A DNA stretch of 6,945 bases from Actinomycetota bacterium (GTDB lineage Bacteria; Actinomycetota; Thermoleophilia; Gaiellales; Gaiellaceae), in assembly GCA_013695295.1 (NCBI GenBank), contig JACDAS010000212.1, positions 1-6,945 on the forward strand. Direction: 5' to 3'. The notes beneath the pieces were generated by a model, which saw only the letters and a list, made by a program, of their open reading frames with translations, made no database searches and was not told the DNA's origin. The position numbers were made by a program, and so were the translations under genes. Shown here one piece after another: positions 5,227 through 6,945 of this stretch (the stretch's first letter is position 1; each line of letters starts with the position of its first letter).

Positions 5227-6569
5227 CGCTCGGAAGCTTAGACCGCGCTACCTGGCTCGTGCTGGTTCCGAATTGCAGCGCTGGCCGAGTCGAGCTGCCC
5301 GCCCTTCGGATGGCGGGCACGTACTCGTAGGCCCCAATGTCGGGTCGCCCGCGCCGGAAGCTGCCGTTCAGGTCTGTCGCCGGCGCGTAGCGGCGGCTCG
5401 CATGGTCGATGAGCAGGGCGGAGGCTGCCGTCGGTCTCGCGCGGGAATCGAGCCCGGCGGGTCCGACGCGGTCCGAGGGCGAGCACCCGCTGCCGCGAAG
5501 GACGACGTTCGAGACCGACGCCGCGGCTCCGTTGCACACCCGCGCCGGGGTCTCGAGGAGGCCGATCACGTTGTTGGCGAGGATCGGCCGGAGCCTTCGC
5601 GGCAGAGCGAGGTAGACCGAGCTCATGCGGAGCGATGCCTCGTAGCCGTCACTCCGGGTCGACCCGGTGAGGATCGTGTTGTTCACCACCCGCACGTAGT
5701 GGGGCACGCGCAGCGTCGCCCGGCTGCCGATGATCATGCCCATCCGTGAGCGGTACCCCGGCACGAGCGGGTCGGTGCCGACGAAGACGTTGTTCACGAC
5801 CGTGACGTGGTCGATCGCGGTTCGTCAGGTAGAGCTGCGAGCCCCCGACCCGGTAGACGCCGAAGTGGTTCCCCTCCACCAGGAGGCGCTGCCCCGCGAA
5901 GAGCTCGACCAGATCCTGGTGGCCGCAGCGGACGGGGCCGATTCGGCAGGGGAGCGACCGCTCGAAGCGGTTCCGCAGAAGCCGGAGATCCGAGCCGAAG
6001 CGCCCGTGGACGAAGTCGCAGCCGTAGCAGTCGTGAAACCAGCTGTCCGCCACGGTCACGTGGCTCGCGCCCGTGCTCAGAAGCAGGCAGTTGACGAGGG
6101 AGGGCGAGCGGTCGCCGCAGTGCGTGAACGTGCTCCTTCGGATCGTGACGTGGCTCGAGTCCGGGATCGACACCGAGGCTGAGTGGCGCGTCCCGCGTGC
6201 GCTCACGAGCAGATCGTGCAGCTCGACGTGACGCGAGCCGACCACCTCGATCCGTGCATCCTGCGAGACGGGCGAGACGGTCAGGCCCCCGATCGAGACC
6301 TGCTGCGCGCGGTCGAGGCGGATGCGCTCGACCTGCGCGCCCGGGGTGCCCAGGATTCGCAGCGGACGCTCGCCGCGCGCCCCCACGAGCAGCTCGCCCG
6401 CGTACACATGCGGGAGGAGGAGGATCGTTCCGCCCGACTCGCGCAGGGCGGCGACGGCACCCTCGAACTGGGCCTCGCTTCGAACCCAGATCGACGCGGT
6501 GGGAGCCGTTGCCGGGTTCGCGCCCGGCGCTCCGCAGGCGAGCAGCAGCGCGAGTGCCCCGGCTCGCAC
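5072..6569 (-). pseudogene. Right-handed parallel beta-helix lipoprotein, frameshifted
   Basis: The first frame runs from GTG 6569 to about 5820 (250 residues). It has a short hydrophobic leader with lipobox LLAC (9-12), then a pectate-lyase-like beta-helix. Coil-like repeats include SHVTIRRSTF (139-148), SHVTVADSWF (169-178), DLRLLRNRF (194-202) and RLLVEGNHF (228-236). After LYLTN (246-250) the homologous reading moves to another frame, which continues AIDHVTV, VNNVFVG and YVRVVNNTI. It ends with the signature DIGAYEY near 5321-5341, usual at the C-terminus of such secreted proteins. Dropping one base near 5819 joins the two. This second frame then has no stop until 5072, inside the next gene. 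Such proteins bind or cleave polysaccharides or act as surface scaffolds; no catalytic residues can be assigned. Whether this is a true pseudogene or a sequencing error cannot be decided here. The 11-residue leader is short, and an upstream non-ATG start is possible. It lies 7 bases after the GFA gene. Confidence 0.78.
5816..5822 (-). other. Frameshift site in the beta-helix gene
   Basis: On the minus strand the codons CTG ACG AAC are followed by CGCGATCGAC. Removing one C at about 5819 gives AAC GCG ATC GAC (N A I D) and continues the beta-helix repeats. The second frame has a TGA at 5827-5825, just upstream, so the switch is confined to a few bases. This is a one-base gain (or two-base loss). 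There is no long homopolymer here, only GC-rich alternation. Confidence 0.8.
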
Positions 6570-6576
6570 CGGACGC

Positions 6577-6945
6577 CTACGAGGGGCGTGCTTCCGGGAA
6601 GCGCGGGAGCCCGTCGTCCGGGAGTGGCTCCCAGGCAGCCGCGTAGGCGACGTACTGGCGCGAGCTCGGCCGGATCCCCGGATCGCCGTCGAACACGCCG
6701 AGCCGGATGCCGATCACCTCGGGGTCGTCCGGGTCTTGCGACCAGAGCGCGCCGCCGCAGCGGGAGCAGAACACCTTCGCGAACCCGCCCGGGGGCTCGA
6801 AGGCGCCGAGCAGCTCCTCGCCCGCCACGATCCGGAACGAACCGGGTTGCACGCGCGCCGACGCCGAGGCAGCGGTACCGGAGCGTCGCTGGCAGCGGGT
6901 GCAGTGGCAGTAGCCGGCGGACGCGAGCGGGGCCGTCACCTCGAA
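6577..6945 (-). CDS. GFA-family zinc protein (CENP-V/GFA domain), N-terminus outside window
   Basis: Partial: 122 residues to TAG at 6577. The reading begins FEVTAPLASAGYCHCTRC at the window edge, typical of GFA proteins about 10-20 residues in. The GTG at 6939 is therefore an internal valine and the start lies beyond 6945. Zinc ligands visible are CHCTRC (13-18) and CSRCG (60-64), the structural and catalytic cysteines of the GFA fold; the first CxC pair of the family is outside the window. Named for glutathione-dependent formaldehyde-activating enzyme, most members have no proven reaction and many lack any glutathione link, so only the fold is called. The C-terminal WEPLPDDGLPRFPEARPS is the usual tail of small GFA proteins. 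It is followed after 7 bases by the GTG of the beta-helix lipoprotein, so the two are probably translated from one mRNA. Confidence 0.88.
   Translation of the reverse strand, partial: FEVTAPLASAGYCHCTRCQRRSGTAASASARVQPGSFRIVAGEELLGAFEPPGGFAKVFCSRCGGALWSQDPDDPEVIGIRLGVFDGDPGIRPSSRQYVAYAAAWEPLPDDGLPRFPEARPS

Noticed and set aside
6937..6939. GTG as start of the GFA protein
   Set aside because: The frame continues to the window edge with FEV, which matches the usual N-terminal strand of the family, and the first zinc CxC would be missing. The gene is truncated by the window.

Overview
The window is very GC-rich with strong G/C preference at third codon positions. All seven recognisable genes lie on the minus strand, so transcription runs from position 6945 towards 1. 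The families present (PrsW-like membrane protease, YpfJ-type zinc-peptidase lipoprotein, DHA2 drug-exporter-like MFS protein, GFA-fold protein, parallel beta-helix lipoprotein) and the Ala/Arg/Gly-rich composition suggest a high-GC actinomycete, possibly a soil Thermoleophilia lineage. That placement is inference from composition and gene style; no marker gene is present.

In transcription order: (1) 6945-6577, C-terminal part of a GFA-family zinc protein whose start lies beyond the window. (2) 6569 to about 5240, a secreted right-handed parallel beta-helix lipoprotein broken by a one-base frameshift near 5819; its second frame stays open to 5072, into the next gene. (3) 5226-4711, a 171-residue protein I do not recognise. 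(4) 4658-3435, a 407-residue exported protein with 18 cysteines in regularly spaced pairs and several HxxxH/HG motifs, also not recognised as a named family. (5) 3360-1912, a 14-helix DHA2-type MFS transporter. (6) 1806-904, a lipoprotein with an HEWAH zinc-peptidase core. (7) 877 to beyond position 1, a PrsW-like intramembrane protease whose coding region holds an in-frame 468-bp tandem duplication.

Gaps are 7, 52, 74, 105 and 26 bases, apart from the disputed beta-helix/171-aa boundary. Genes 6 and 7 (26 bases, good Shine-Dalgarno) look like one transcription unit combining a surface metallopeptidase with a membrane-embedded protease. Genes 1 and 2 are also nearly contiguous. Five of the seven products are predicted to act in the membrane or outside it, so the region reads as a cell-envelope neighbourhood rather than a pathway. 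I see no mobile element, CRISPR array, tRNA or rRNA. No stretch over 300 bases lacks a gene.

The two most interesting items are the cysteine-ladder protein at 3435-4658 and the internally duplicated PrsW-like gene at 1-877. Neither proves a new system.
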